A DNA stretch of 64,000 nucleotides from VXNJ01 sp965249595 (GCA_965249595.1 OZ252242.1:62001-126000), one strand, 5' to 3'; positions 17,979 to 27,127 are shown, counted from the first letter of the stretch. The notes: generated from the letters alone by a model not told the origin. Numbers and translations are program-made.

Positions 17979-19060
17979 CCTCGCTGCTAATCCTTGGCTG
18001 CCTGGCATTCCTTTTGGCAGGCTGCGCGATGAACTACGCGCCGTTGCGACCGGCAGCGCCAATTGCCGCCAGCGTGAGCGGGCTGCCGGCGATTAATTTG
18101 CCGGCCGATCAGTTGCCGCACACCAACTTGAGCGAGTGGTGGTACTTTACCGGCCATCTGACCAATGATGCCGGGCGCCAATATGGATTCGAATTCGTAA
18201 TATTCGCCGCCCACCGGGCGGGTCTGGCACCGGTCCACGCGGCCCATTTCGCGATCACCGACCCGGGCGCCCAGGACTTTGCGTTTGCCCAGCGCACCTC
18301 AGTGATTCACGGCGCCGGCGCCAATGTTGACGAACGGCTGTGCGTGGGCGGCTGGGAGCTGGCGCTCGGCGAACGGTCCTTTGCGATTGCGGCAATCGAC
18401 GGCGACATGGCGATTGATCTGGCCCTTTCGACGCCCAACCCGGCCACGCTGCACGATCATGACGGGATAGTCGACTTTGAACCATACGGCTGGTCCTATT
18501 ACTACTCCTATCCGCGCCTAGCGGCAGAGGGAATCCTCACCGTAGGCGGCGACCCACATTCGGTTACCGGTCAGGTTTGGATGGACCACCAGTGGGGCGA
18601 CTTCATCAATGTCGGCAGCGGTTGGGATTGGTTCGCCCTCCAACTTGCCGACGGGCGCGACCTGACTTATTCGATCGTGCGCGACCCCGAAGGTGGAATC
18701 GCCTTGGCCTACGGAACAATCTCTGAGCCCGATGGCACGTTTCGCCACCTGACCGACAGCGACGTTCGGGTAGAAATTCTCAGTCGCTGGCAGAGCCCGA
18801 CCAGTCGCGCCACCTACCCTGCCAGCTGGAGCCTGCAAATTCCCGGCGAAGATATCGACCTGGTGGTGGTCCCGACGGTTGCCGACCAAGAATTAGATGC
18901 CCGGCCAAGCACTGGCAGCATCTATTGGGAAGGCTCGGTGAGCGCTACCCAGGCCGATCAGCCAGCCGGTCGCGGCTATGTCGAATTGACCGGTTACGCA
19001 AAGAACGCCCCACGATTGCCGGAGGGGGCGCCGGCGGATCCCTTCGACCAATGCGGTTGA
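17921..19060 (+). CDS. AttH/CrtC-like lipocalin-fold lipoprotein
   Basis: A 379-residue lipoprotein with lipobox LLAGC (Cys35), so it should be processed by the Lgt encoded next to it. The mature part has the AttH/carotenoid 1,2-hydratase signature: LSEWWYFTGHLTNDAGRQYGFEFVIF-like N-terminal motif, YSYPRLAAEG in the middle, and VTGQVWMDHQWGDF, with the conserved D and H, in the second half. In phototrophs CrtC hydrates carotenoids, but most AttH homologues are exported proteins of unknown substrate. No carotenoid genes are seen here. The start is GTG at 17921 (GTG at 17930 also possible); either lies inside the MMPL gene, so the two are probably coupled and may act on a common lipid substrate. 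Confidence 0.82.
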   Translation: MELVASRTRGRRNQIRRPLASLLILGCLAFLLAGCAMNYAPLRPAAPIAASVSGLPAINLPADQLPHTNLSEWWYFTGHLTNDAGRQYGFEFVIFAAHRAGLAPVHAAHFAITDPGAQDFAFAQRTSVIHGAGANVDERLCVGGWELALGERSFAIAAIDGDMAIDLALSTPNPATLHDHDGIVDFEPYGWSYYYSYPRLAAEGILTVGGDPHSVTGQVWMDHQWGDFINVGSGWDWFALQLADGRDLTYSIVRDPEGGIALAYGTISEPDGTFRHLTDSDVRVEILSRWQSPTSRATYPASWSLQIPGEDIDLVVVPTVADQELDARPSTGSIYWEGSVSATQADQPAGRGYVELTGYAKNAPRLPEGAPADPFDQCG

Positions 19061-19141
19061 GTATTTCCAAGGTCGGCGAAAATGGTTGGGCGCGAAAGCC
19101 CGGTGCGGCACGCCCCCCATCCGCCTTAAGGATCGCTAGTC

Positions 19142-20026
19142 ATCTTTCCAGTTATTGAAATCCCATGGGGACCCTACGTTGACCTGGGCCCGCTGACGCT
19201 GCGCCTGTATGGCCCGATCGTTGTGGCTGGGATTGCCGCCGGTTGGTGGATCTGCCGGCGCTATGCGGCAGCGGCGGGAACCACCGTTGAGGCGGTCGAT
19301 GCCGTCGCCCTTTGGGCGATTCTTGGCGGAATTCTCGGCACCCGCGCCCTGCACGTAATTGACAAATGGCCTGAGATTTACACCCACGATCCACTGCTGG
19401 CGCTGCAGATATGGCGTGGCGGCGGGGCCATTTGGGGCGGCATCCTCGGTGGGGTAGCCGGCGGGATGGTTGGCGCCTGGCGCAATAGCGTCCCGATCCG
19501 TCCAATCATCGACGTAGGAGGGCTGGGCCTGATCTTGGGTCAGGCAATCGGTCGCCTGGCCAATATCGTCAACGGCGAACACACCCGGGTGGCCAGTGAT
19601 CTGCCCTGGGCGTTCCTGTACACCGACTCCGCTACGCTGGCCGCGCGCAACATCCTGGGCGAAACCTTCGCCGCCCACCCGGCCCATCTCTACGAACTCC
19701 TAGCGGACCTGTTGATCCTGGTCGTATTGATCGCCGCAATCGGGCGTTGGGGCGGCTCCGGGCGGGTTTTCTTCGTCTACACCTTCGGCTATTCGCTATT
19801 TCGATTCCTGGTAACTTTCCTGCGCCGCGACGAACTCTACGGCCCATTCACCCAAGCCCAGTGGATCGCCATTATCGTGGGGTTGATTTCTGCTGTTGCC
19901 CTGTTCCTCTACTGGACCGGGCGGATCCCGACCCGAACGCCAACTTGGTATCGTGCCCGCGGCTTGCCTTGGCCAATGCCGCAAGCACGATCCGATGAAG
20001 GTGCCGACGGGCCGGCCGAAACCTAA
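19142..20026 (+). CDS. lgt: Prolipoprotein diacylglyceryl transferase, probable AUC start
   Basis: Transfers diacylglycerol from phosphatidylglycerol to the lipobox cysteine of prelipoproteins. Family landmarks include RGGGAIWGGILGG, the GQAIGRLANIVNGE signature with essential Arg and Asn/Glu, HPAHLYE, and about seven membrane helices. The open frame runs from a stop at 19127, and homology to the usual N-terminus (FPVIEIPWGPYVDLGPLTL) begins at about 19142. No ATG, GTG or TTG occurs before a GTG at 19223, which would delete that whole conserved segment. An AAGGA sequence at 19128-19132 sits nine bases before ATC at 19142, so an AUC start giving about 294 residues is proposed. If wrong, the start is GTG at 19223. 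Clients in this window include several LxxC lipoproteins. Confidence 0.85.
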   Translation: MFPVIEIPWGPYVDLGPLTLRLYGPIVVAGIAAGWWICRRYAAAAGTTVEAVDAVALWAILGGILGTRALHVIDKWPEIYTHDPLLALQIWRGGGAIWGGILGGVAGGMVGAWRNSVPIRPIIDVGGLGLILGQAIGRLANIVNGEHTRVASDLPWAFLYTDSATLAARNILGETFAAHPAHLYELLADLLILVVLIAAIGRWGGSGRVFFVYTFGYSLFRFLVTFLRRDELYGPFTQAQWIAIIVGLISAVALFLYWTGRIPTRTPTWYRARGLPWPMPQARSDEGADGPAET

Positions 20027-20047
20027 TCGCCTAAAGCTGGGACTCCA

Positions 20048-21481
20048 TTGCCGCCCAAATTTCCAATAACCGTCGCCCATGGCGACGGAATCGGTCCCGA
20101 AATAATGGACGCCACCCTGCGGATAATTGCCGCCGCCGGCGCCCAGATCTCCACTGAGGTCATCGAGGTCGGCGAGCCGGTGTACCTGCGCGGGTACACC
20201 GCCGGGATCGACGAGCAGTCCTGGCAGTCGCTGTTGCGAACCAAGGTGTTCCTCAAAGCCCCCATTACGACTCCCCAGGGCGGGGGCTTTAAAAGCATGA
20301 ACGTGACCATCCGCAAGACGCTGGGACTGTACGCCAACGTTCGTCCGGCGGTGGCCTACGACCCTTACGTGGCCACCAAGCACCCGGGCATGGACGTGGT
20401 GATCGTGCGCGAAAACGAAGAGGACACCTATGCTGGAATCGAGCACCGGCCAACCGCCGGCCTGACCCAATCCCTCAAGCTGATCTCGCGCGCCGGGTCG
20501 GAACGGATCTGCCGCTACGCATTCGAGTACGCGCGTCGCTTTGGGCGCGCAAAGGTGACCTGCTTTACAAAAGACAACATCATGAAGATGACCGACGGGA
20601 TGTTTCATCGAGCATTTGATGATGTCGCCGCCGAGTACCCGGATATCGAAAACGAACATTGGATCGTCGACATCGGGATGGCCAAATTGGCCGACACGCC
20701 GAGCGTATTCGACGTTATCGTGACGCCGAATCTGTACGGTGACATCCTGTCCGATATCGCCGCCCAGATTGCCGGTTCGGTGGGGCTGGCCGGTTCGGCC
20801 AATGTCGGTACCGACTTTGCCATGTTTGAGGCCATCCACGGATCGGCGCCGCGCCGCGCCGGTCAAAATTTGGCCAACCCATCCGGGCTGCTCAACGGCG
20901 CGATCCTCATGCTCGTGCACATCGGCCAATCGGATGTCGCCGCCCGCGTCCGCGACGCCTGGCTGTCAACCATCGAGGACGGCATCCATACCTATGACAT
21001 TTACTCGCACCAACACAGTCAGCAAAAAGTTGGCACCAAGGAATTTGCCGACGCCGTAATTGAGCGCGTCGGTCGCCGTCCTTCCCACTACGCCCCGGCT
21101 GATTTCGGCGAGAGCACAACCCGGCGCCCGGCCCATGTCACCACACCGCCCACCCCGGTCAAGCAATTGGTTGGCGTTGACGTATTTGTTGACTGGGATG
21201 ATGGAACTCCCGGCCAACTGGCGGATTTGGTGAATCCACTGACCGGCGAATTCGAGCTTTCGCTCATTGACAACCGCGGCCTCAAAGTGTGGCCCGGCGA
21301 CGCCGGAATCGCCTATCTCTCCTCGCATTGGCGCTGCCGCCTCAAAAACCGCGGGGCCGATCACCACGGCGTTGCCGACCTGCTCGGACGGCTGGCCGAT
21401 GCCGATATCGACTTTGTCAAAGCCGAGAGCCTGTACACGTATGACGGGGAACCCGGCTTCTCACTCTCGCAAGGCGAATAA
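20048..21481 (+). CDS. icd: NADP-dependent isocitrate dehydrogenase, Thermus/Rickettsia-like long form
   Basis: Oxidatively decarboxylates isocitrate to 2-oxoglutarate in the TCA cycle. The 477 residues begin with the beta-decarboxylating dehydrogenase core (VAHGDGIGPEIMD, VIVRENEEDTYAG, TCFTKDNIMKMTDG, VTPNLYGDILSD, EAIHGSAP). A C-terminal domain of about 130 residues from about 345 (VGVDVFVDWDDGTPGQLAD onward) follows, as in the long Thermus/alphaproteobacterial type (TIGR02924). The start codon is TTG at 20048, 22 bases after lgt. Cofactor preference (NADP versus NAD) is not decided from sequence alone. Neighbouring purE begins four bases after the stop. Confidence 0.92.
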   Translation: MPPKFPITVAHGDGIGPEIMDATLRIIAAAGAQISTEVIEVGEPVYLRGYTAGIDEQSWQSLLRTKVFLKAPITTPQGGGFKSMNVTIRKTLGLYANVRPAVAYDPYVATKHPGMDVVIVRENEEDTYAGIEHRPTAGLTQSLKLISRAGSERICRYAFEYARRFGRAKVTCFTKDNIMKMTDGMFHRAFDDVAAEYPDIENEHWIVDIGMAKLADTPSVFDVIVTPNLYGDILSDIAAQIAGSVGLAGSANVGTDFAMFEAIHGSAPRRAGQNLANPSGLLNGAILMLVHIGQSDVAARVRDAWLSTIEDGIHTYDIYSHQHSQQKVGTKEFADAVIERVGRRPSHYAPADFGESTTRRPAHVTTPPTPVKQLVGVDVFVDWDDGTPGQLADLVNPLTGEFELSLIDNRGLKVWPGDAGIAYLSSHWRCRLKNRGADHHGVADLLGRLADADIDFVKAESLYTYDGEPGFSLSQGE

Positions 21482-21484
21482 CTT

Positions 21485-21976
21485 ATGACTGACAACCCGA
21501 TCAAAGTCGGCGTCGTCTTCGGATCCAAGTCCGATTGGCCGGTGATGCAGGCGACAACCGAGAAACTGGCCGAGATGCGAATCAGCCATGAAGCGCGGGT
21601 GCTCTCCGCGCACCGAACGCCTGACGAGACGGTGGCCTGGGTCCGCTCGGCCGAACAACGTGGCGTGCAGGTGTTTATCGCCGCCGCCGGTGGGGCGGCC
21701 CATTTGGCCGGCGCCGTCGCTGCTCAAACGGTGCGGCCGGTCTTGGGCGTGCCGATGCCGGGATGGGCCCTCGATGGGCTCGATTCTCTGCTCTCGACCG
21801 TGCAGATGCCCCGCGGCATCCCGGTTGGAACGTTGGCGATCGGCAAAGCTGGGGCGCAAAATGCGGCCATCTTGGCGGCCCAAATCCTCGCTCTTAACGA
21901 TCCGGCCCTAGAGAGCGCAATCACGAACGAGAGGGCCGCGCAGCGCCAGTCGGTATTGGCAACCGAGCTGGATTGA
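21485..21976 (+). CDS. purE: N5-carboxyaminoimidazole ribonucleotide mutase
   Basis: Converts N5-CAIR to CAIR in purine synthesis, partnering with PurK. The 163-residue protein shows the class I signature VGVVFGSKSDWPVM (about 8-21), the catalytic-loop histidine in VLSAHRTPDE (about 41), IAAAGGAAHLAGAVAA, and the TVQMPRGIPVGTLAIGKAGAQNAAILAAQIL C-terminal block. PurE normally octamerises. purK is not adjacent in this window. It starts four bases after the isocitrate dehydrogenase stop and is likely cotranscribed with it. A perfect TCCGGCGCCGGA palindrome follows shortly after the stop, too compact to be a convincing terminator. Confidence 0.96.
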   Translation: MTDNPIKVGVVFGSKSDWPVMQATTEKLAEMRISHEARVLSAHRTPDETVAWVRSAEQRGVQVFIAAAGGAAHLAGAVAAQTVRPVLGVPMPGWALDGLDSLLSTVQMPRGIPVGTLAIGKAGAQNAAILAAQILALNDPALESAITNERAAQRQSVLATELD

Positions 21977-22029
21977 TTTCTCCGGCGCCGGAATGTTCAA
22001 GCACTCAATACTGGTGCGGAGATCTGAGG

Positions 22030-22113
22030 TGCCGAGGGCGGGATTTGAACCCGCACAGCCCGAAGGCCACTAGCCCCTCAAGCTAGCGCGTCTGCCAATT
22101 CCGCCACCTCGGC
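22030..22113 (-). tRNA. tRNA-Leu (GAG)
   Basis: On the minus strand, an acceptor stem GCCGAGG pairs with CCTCGGC and a discriminator A follows. It also has a D arm, an anticodon arm CTAGC-TTGAGGG-GCTAG with anticodon GAG, a class II variable arm (GGCCTTCGGGCT) and a T arm with GGTTCAAATCC. The layout matches E. coli leuU closely. CCA is not encoded. It lies antisense between two plus-strand genes, purE and uvrB, and is the only RNA gene detected in the window. Confidence 0.93.
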
Positions 22114-22181
22114 CAATCGAAAAATTATCCTACGACCAATGCCTTCTATTGCCCGGCCCGCAGGCGAAAATCGAAATATCT

Positions 22182-24212
22182 ATGGGACTCTTCGATTTAC
22201 ACTCGCCTTTTGCCCCGGCCGGCGATCAACCGGCCGCTATTACCAGCCTGGTTGAGGGGCTAAGAGCCGGCGAGAAGTACCAGACCCTGCTCGGGGTCAC
22301 CGGTTCCGGTAAGACCTTCACGATGGCCAATGTGATCGCCCAGGTGGAGCGGCCGACCCTGGTGTTGGCGCCAAACAAGACCCTGGCCGCGCAGCTATGT
22401 TCGGAATTTCGCGATTTCTTTCCCAACAGCGCGGTCGAATACTTCGTCTCCTACTACGACTACTACCAGCCGGAAGCCTACATCGCCCGCACCGATACCT
22501 ACATCGACAAAGAGGTCGACATCAACAAGCAGATCGAGAAACTGCGCCTCTCGGCCACCCGCTCGGTCTTTTCACGGCGCGATGTGATCGTCGTGGCCTC
22601 GGTGTCCTGCATCTACGGGATCGGTTCTCCGCACGACTATGGCCAGATGACGATCAATCTGGCCACCGGCCACGAGTACGACATCTACCGACTGTTGAGG
22701 CGCTTGACCGACTTGCAGTATTCGCGCAATGACCAGGCACCCACCAACGGACAGTTCCGCCTGCGCGGCGACGTGCTCGAAATCTACCCCTCTTACGACG
22801 ACTTTGCTTGGCGCTGCGAATTCTTTGGCGACGACCTTGAACGAATCCTGCAGATCGACACCCTAACCGGCGAGATACTCTCCGAGCAGGAAGCGTTTGA
22901 AATCTATCCGGCGCGCCATTACGTCGCCCCGGCCGACCGAATAGAGGCCGCGATAAAGACCATCGAGGTCGAGCTGGTCGAACACCTGGCCCGGCTCCGC
23001 GCGGCGGACAACGTGTTGGCGGCGGCGCGACTGGAGCAGCGCACGAATTTTGATCTCGAGATGCTGCGGGAGGTCGGATACTGTTCGGGGATCGAGAACT
23101 ATTCGCGGCATATCGCCGGTAATGCGCCCGGCATGCCGCCCTGGGTCTTGCTGGATTATTTGCCCAAGGATTTCCTCACCATCATCGATGAATCGCATCT
23201 GGCCCTTCCACAAGTCGGGGCGATGCTCGGTGGTGACCGTTCGCGCAAACGGGCCCTGGTCGAATACGGCTTTCGCCTGCCCTCGGCATTTGACAACCGG
23301 CCGCTCTCGCAGAGCGAATTCCTCGAACATATCGGCCAGGCGGTTTTTACATCGGCCACGCCGGCCAGCTTTGAATACCAGAACTCATCACGGGTGGTCG
23401 AACAGATAGTGCGGCCGACCGGCCTGCTCGACCCCACCGTCAGCGTTCGCCCAACGACCGGCCAGATTGACAATATGATCGAGGAAATCAATGTCCGCAC
23501 CGGGCGCGGCCAGCGGACGCTGGTGACCACCTTGACCAAGCGGATGGCCGAGGAATTAGCCGAATACCTCCTTGAACTGGGGATGAAAGTCCATTACCTG
23601 CACTCCGAGGTCGACACCCTGGACCGCGTCGAAATACTCAATGACCTGCGCCGCGGCGTTTACGACGTGGTTGTCGGGATCAACCTACTGCGGGAGGGGC
23701 TGGACCTGCCCGAGGTGACCCTGGTGGCAGTTCTCGACGCCGACAAGGAAGGATTCCTGCGTTCGGAAGGATCCCTCATCCAAACCATGGGCCGGGCCGC
23801 TCGCCATGTCGAAGGGCAAGTGATCCTCTATGCCGATATCGTGACCGGCAGCATGCGGCGGGCAATCGACGAGACCGATCGGCGGCGGCAGATACAGGCT
23901 GCCCACAACCGCGATCATGGCATAACCGCCGAGTCAGTGCGCAAGAAATTGCGCGATGTGCGAGAGATGCTAAACATTGGAACCGACGATCCTCAGGCTC
24001 CGGCTCGAAGCCGGCGCCGGCGGCAAACAGACATCGCGGCGATGACCCGGGCCGAAGCCGCCTCCCACGCGGTGCGCCTGGAACAAGAGATGCACATAGC
24101 GGCCGAAGCGCTCGAATTTGAACGGGCCGCCGAGCTGCGTGACGAGGTGGCCGAAATTCGAGCCATGCTCAAGGGTTCGGCGCACCATGCCGACGCCGTC
24201 ACCGCCGGTTAA
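22182..24212 (+). CDS. uvrB: Excinuclease ABC subunit B
   Basis: DNA-damage-verifying helicase-like subunit of the UvrABC nucleotide excision repair complex. The 676-residue protein has Walker A GVTGSGKTFTMA, the beta-hairpin YDYYQPEAYI, DEXD-type motif IIDESHL, motif V/VI NLLREGLDLPEV and QTMGRAARH, and a C-terminal UvrC-binding motif (LEQEMHIAAEALEFERAAELRDEV, about 635-660). The ATG at 22182 gives the normal MGLFDLHSPFAPAGDQP start; a TTG at 22149 would add 11 unconserved residues. uvrA and uvrC are elsewhere. No SOS box was recognised upstream. Confidence 0.97.
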   Translation: MGLFDLHSPFAPAGDQPAAITSLVEGLRAGEKYQTLLGVTGSGKTFTMANVIAQVERPTLVLAPNKTLAAQLCSEFRDFFPNSAVEYFVSYYDYYQPEAYIARTDTYIDKEVDINKQIEKLRLSATRSVFSRRDVIVVASVSCIYGIGSPHDYGQMTINLATGHEYDIYRLLRRLTDLQYSRNDQAPTNGQFRLRGDVLEIYPSYDDFAWRCEFFGDDLERILQIDTLTGEILSEQEAFEIYPARHYVAPADRIEAAIKTIEVELVEHLARLRAADNVLAAARLEQRTNFDLEMLREVGYCSGIENYSRHIAGNAPGMPPWVLLDYLPKDFLTIIDESHLALPQVGAMLGGDRSRKRALVEYGFRLPSAFDNRPLSQSEFLEHIGQAVFTSATPASFEYQNSSRVVEQIVRPTGLLDPTVSVRPTTGQIDNMIEEINVRTGRGQRTLVTTLTKRMAEELAEYLLELGMKVHYLHSEVDTLDRVEILNDLRRGVYDVVVGINLLREGLDLPEVTLVAVLDADKEGFLRSEGSLIQTMGRAARHVEGQVILYADIVTGSMRRAIDETDRRRQIQAAHNRDHGITAESVRKKLRDVREMLNIGTDDPQAPARSRRRRQTDIAAMTRAEAASHAVRLEQEMHIAAEALEFERAAELRDEVAEIRAMLKGSAHHADAVTAG

Positions 24213-24218
24213 TCGCAA

Positions 24219-24497
24219 ATGGGCAAGTGGTCTAGATTGCGATTGCCATTGGCGGTGTTGCTTATCGCCGCTGCCGGCGTGGGCCTCAATTTCGTCTTCT
24301 ATTCGCGCGGCGTGATTATCCCGGCGCTCTGGATTTGGCCCTTAATCGTGGGGTTTGTCGTATTCGTAATCATTTGGGCCATTGGTTCAATGAGGCTTGC
24401 TCGCCGGATCTGGTGGTGGCTCTGGGGGGCGCCCTGGGACGCGGCTGGATGGATGGCCCGTCGCGGCCGCGTTCTCGATCGCGACGACGAAAACTAA
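24219..24497 (+). CDS. Small two-helix membrane protein, hypothetical
   Basis: A 92-residue protein with two hydrophobic helices (about 8-29 and 35-57). A tryptophan-rich amphipathic stretch follows (RRIWWWLWGAPWDAAGWMARR), then a charged tail ending DRDDEN. No family is recognised. It starts six bases after uvrB and 26 bases before the Gfo/Idh/MocA gene, so it is likely part of the same transcript. The tryptophan cluster suggests interfacial membrane contact; nothing more can be said from sequence. Confidence 0.6.
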   Translation: MGKWSRLRLPLAVLLIAAAGVGLNFVFYSRGVIIPALWIWPLIVGFVVFVIIWAIGSMRLARRIWWWLWGAPWDAAGWMARRGRVLDRDDEN

Positions 24498-24523
24498 TCT
24501 GAAAACCATTTAAGGACTACCGC

Positions 24524-25546
24524 ATGACCGGTCAACTACAAATTGCCCTGGTGGGTTGTGGCGCAATTGCCCAATATCACCTAGCCGGAATAGAGGAATT
24601 GGACGGACGGGTAGCGGTAACCGCGGTGGTTGACCCGGTCATCGAGCGGGCCCAGGAGCTCGCCCAGCGGACCGGCGCCAAGGCCTTTGAATCTTTAACG
24701 TCGGCAATCGCCGATGGGCAATTTGCGGCCGTCGACATCATGACCCCTCACCACACCCACGAGCATCTGGCGCTGGAGGCGCTGGCCGGCGGCAAGCATG
24801 TCCTCCTGGAGAAGCCGATATCGACTTCGCTGGCCTCCTGCAATCGGATACTCTCCGCCGCTGCCGCCGCCGAACTAGTCCTGTCGGTGGCCGAAAATGG
24901 CGAGTTTTGGCCCGAATTGGTGCGGGCCAAGGAGCTAATCGACGAAGGTGCGATTGGCGAAGTGGTAACCGCGCGAGCGCTGTTTGTGTACGAATATGAC
25001 CAGCAGTGGTTTAAGGAAAGCGACCCCTGGCGTATGCAGGCCGCCAAGACCGGCGGCGGCATCGTAGTCGATGGCTCCTCGCATTGGATCCGCCCGCTAC
25101 GAAACTGGATAGGCGAGATCGAATCATTGGTGGCCGTAATCGCCCATCCGTTCACCGCCATGGAAGGCGAATCGCAATGCCAGGCCATCCTCCGATTTGA
25201 GTCTGGCAAAACAGCAGTATTCGAAGCCTTAACCATCGACGGTGTAATCGGCCCGCAAGACTGGTGGCGGATCACCGGCACCAAGGGTGAAATTGCGATA
25301 CGCGATTCATTCGAAGGCGAGTTGATCATCTGCGATCAAACCACGCCGCGCGGACGCACGATCATGGACACGGTGGGTTACGCCGGCGCGTTCGCCGGTG
25401 AAATTGGCGATTTTGCGGATGCCGTGCTTGACGGAACGCCCTTGCGGGCCGGGCCCGAACAGTCGCTGGCGGAATTTAAGATCGCCCAGGCAATTTATCG
25501 TTCGGCAGCCACCGGCAGCTGGGTTCGCCCAGCCGACATCTCCTAA
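24524..25546 (+). CDS. Gfo/Idh/MocA family oxidoreductase
   Basis: A 340-residue NAD(P)-dependent dehydrogenase. The N-terminal Rossmann fold has ALVGCGAIAQYHLAGI; the EKP motif that marks this family is in HVLLEKPISTSLAS (about 95). The C-terminal domain contains the substrate-side GGGIVVDGSSHWIRPLRNW, with the catalytic D and H. Members act on sugars, inositols and related polyols; the substrate is not evident here. The adjacent MBL-fold hydrolase starts three bases after the stop, suggesting the two work in one catabolic pathway. An SD-like sequence (TTAAGGA) precedes the ATG. Confidence 0.9.
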   Translation: MTGQLQIALVGCGAIAQYHLAGIEELDGRVAVTAVVDPVIERAQELAQRTGAKAFESLTSAIADGQFAAVDIMTPHHTHEHLALEALAGGKHVLLEKPISTSLASCNRILSAAAAAELVLSVAENGEFWPELVRAKELIDEGAIGEVVTARALFVYEYDQQWFKESDPWRMQAAKTGGGIVVDGSSHWIRPLRNWIGEIESLVAVIAHPFTAMEGESQCQAILRFESGKTAVFEALTIDGVIGPQDWWRITGTKGEIAIRDSFEGELIICDQTTPRGRTIMDTVGYAGAFAGEIGDFADAVLDGTPLRAGPEQSLAEFKIAQAIYRSAATGSWVRPADIS

Positions 25547-25549
25547 CCG

Positions 25550-26416
25550 ATGGCTAGCCTAAAGGTCGTTGGCGGCGGAACGCCGACCCCCACCAAGCCC
25601 CGCTGGGGCACCTGTTTCTTGCTGGAAGCGGTGGGACAGAAATTCCTCATAGATTGCGGGCCGGCCTCCACCCACAAGTTGTTCCACAACTTTGGCGTGT
25701 CGAGTACGCAGATCGAGCACCTGTTCTTCACCCACTTGCATTCCGACCACATAGCCGACTATCCATGCTTCCTCATGACCCGCTTCGATCAATCGATTGG
25801 CAGCGAACCCAACCTCAAGGTCTACGGGCCACCACCGTTCGCCGATATACACCGGCGGTTGTGGGGTCCCGACGAAGGGGTCTTTTGGTATGACGTAAAT
25901 GCTCGGATCAATCACCCGATGAGCATCAATGCATACCACTCCCGCGGCGGGCAAGGGGAGCGACAGCCGCCCGAAGTGGAAGTGACCGAATACCGCGCCG
26001 GACTGGTCGCCCAGGGCAACGGCTGGCAGGTCAGCGCACTTGAAGTCAAGCACGCCCAGCCCTATATCGAGTGCTTCGGGTTCCGCTTTGAAACTGAAGA
26101 TGGGATTTTTGGGTTCTCCGGCGACACCGCCCCCTGCGACGCGGTGGTCGAGCTTTGCCGATATGCCGACCTGGCGGTCATAGAGGCCGTGCATAGGGAA
26201 TCCATCGGGCGCAAGCTTCCCAGCCGGATTTCGGAAACTTCAACCGATTCGGCGGGGCGCATGGCCACCGATGCAGGGGCTAAGCGGCTGCTGATAAACC
26301 ACCAGTCGCCGACCATGGATGCCCCCGGTGAAACCGAGCGGGCGATCGCCGACGTGGCCGGGCATTACGGCGGTGAATTATGGTGGGGCAGCGACGGTGT
26401 AATCGTCAACGTATAA
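25550..26416 (+). CDS. MBL-fold metallo-hydrolase, ribonuclease Z-like
   Basis: A 288-residue metallo-beta-lactamase fold hydrolase. The metal motif THLHSDHIADYP (HxHxDH) is at about 62-73, with a further ligand set in EVKHAQ (about 170), FSGDTAPCD (about 193) and INHQSP (about 250). Arrangement and size resemble the tRNase Z-like or arylsulfatase-type MBL hydrolases common in Chloroflexota and Actinobacteria. It lacks the long exosite of true RNase Z, and no tRNA function is implied by context. It follows the Gfo/Idh/MocA gene by three bases and is almost certainly cotranscribed; sugar-derived lactone or ester hydrolysis is possible but unproven. Confidence 0.87.
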   Translation: MASLKVVGGGTPTPTKPRWGTCFLLEAVGQKFLIDCGPASTHKLFHNFGVSSTQIEHLFFTHLHSDHIADYPCFLMTRFDQSIGSEPNLKVYGPPPFADIHRRLWGPDEGVFWYDVNARINHPMSINAYHSRGGQGERQPPEVEVTEYRAGLVAQGNGWQVSALEVKHAQPYIECFGFRFETEDGIFGFSGDTAPCDAVVELCRYADLAVIEAVHRESIGRKLPSRISETSTDSAGRMATDAGAKRLLINHQSPTMDAPGETERAIADVAGHYGGELWWGSDGVIVNV

Positions 26417-26524
26417 AACTGTGCTGGCGGTCGAGCAACTTCCACATTTGACCCGATTGACAAAGCCCAAACCTTATCGTTTCAGGAACAGATCCATGCG
26501 ATCGGCGGTTGAGGTGAACCTTTG

Positions 26525-27127
26525 TTACATGGCCGACTTGCGCAGCAGCCACAGTTGCAATCCGCTGCTCCCCAACAGCAATACAACCGAGGCAATTGCT
26601 GCAATTTCGAGCCAATCGATATCCAGGATTGCCCAAAGGGCGAAAAACGGATAAAAGGTTATCCAAACTTTGGCCGACAGCGGCGCCGGCTTGCCAAACC
26701 GGTCGCCGATCCAGAGCAGAGCGTTGAGCAACGGATAGGCGGCCGCGTACAGGGTGGCGACACCGCCGTCGATGAGGCCGGCGAAGGCGAACCCGGCCAT
26801 GACCGTCAGCTCGCGCAGGTGGTCGGCGGTCTGGTCGATCAGGGCGCCGAAACGGTTGGCGCGGCCGCTGTGGCGAGCCAGCAACCCGTCGAGCCCGTCA
26901 AGTAGCAACGCAACTACAAACAGGCCCAGCGCCAGTTGCCGATTCTGTCCCAGCTGCCAGGCCACCAGTACTCCGATGGGCACCTGGCTCAGCGATACCA
27001 TGTTGGGAGTTACGCCCAGCCGAATTAACGGCTTGGCGATCATCAATCCGGCCGGATTAAATAACTTCCGCAGCGGGTTTAACAGACGCCGTTCAAGTAC
27101 CGAATACGAGCCGGGAGGGCGCCTCAA
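26525..27127 (-). CDS. CDP-alcohol phosphatidyltransferase family protein
   Basis: A 200-residue integral membrane enzyme that transfers a phosphatidyl or similar group from a CDP-linked donor to an alcohol. The full signature DG-x2-AR-x8-G-x3-D-x3-D is present in DGLLARHSGRANRFGALID and the following QTAD. About five to six helices surround it. The acceptor (glycerol phosphate, inositol phosphate or serine) cannot be decided from sequence. It is the last gene of the minus-strand operon that starts with the exporter adaptor at 34588, 19 bases after the cobalamin adenosyltransferase. The roughly 100 bases on its 3' side, up to the MBL hydrolase, contain nothing recognisable. Confidence 0.9.
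   Translation of the reverse strand: MRRPPGSYSVLERRLLNPLRKLFNPAGLMIAKPLIRLGVTPNMVSLSQVPIGVLVAWQLGQNRQLALGLFVVALLLDGLDGLLARHSGRANRFGALIDQTADHLRELTVMAGFAFAGLIDGGVATLYAAAYPLLNALLWIGDRFGKPAPLSAKVWITFYPFFALWAILDIDWLEIAAIASVVLLLGSSGLQLWLLRKSAM

Noticed and set aside
21981..21992. TCCGGCGCCGGA palindrome after purE as a terminator
   Set aside because: No loop and no U-run; probably chance in GC-rich DNA.
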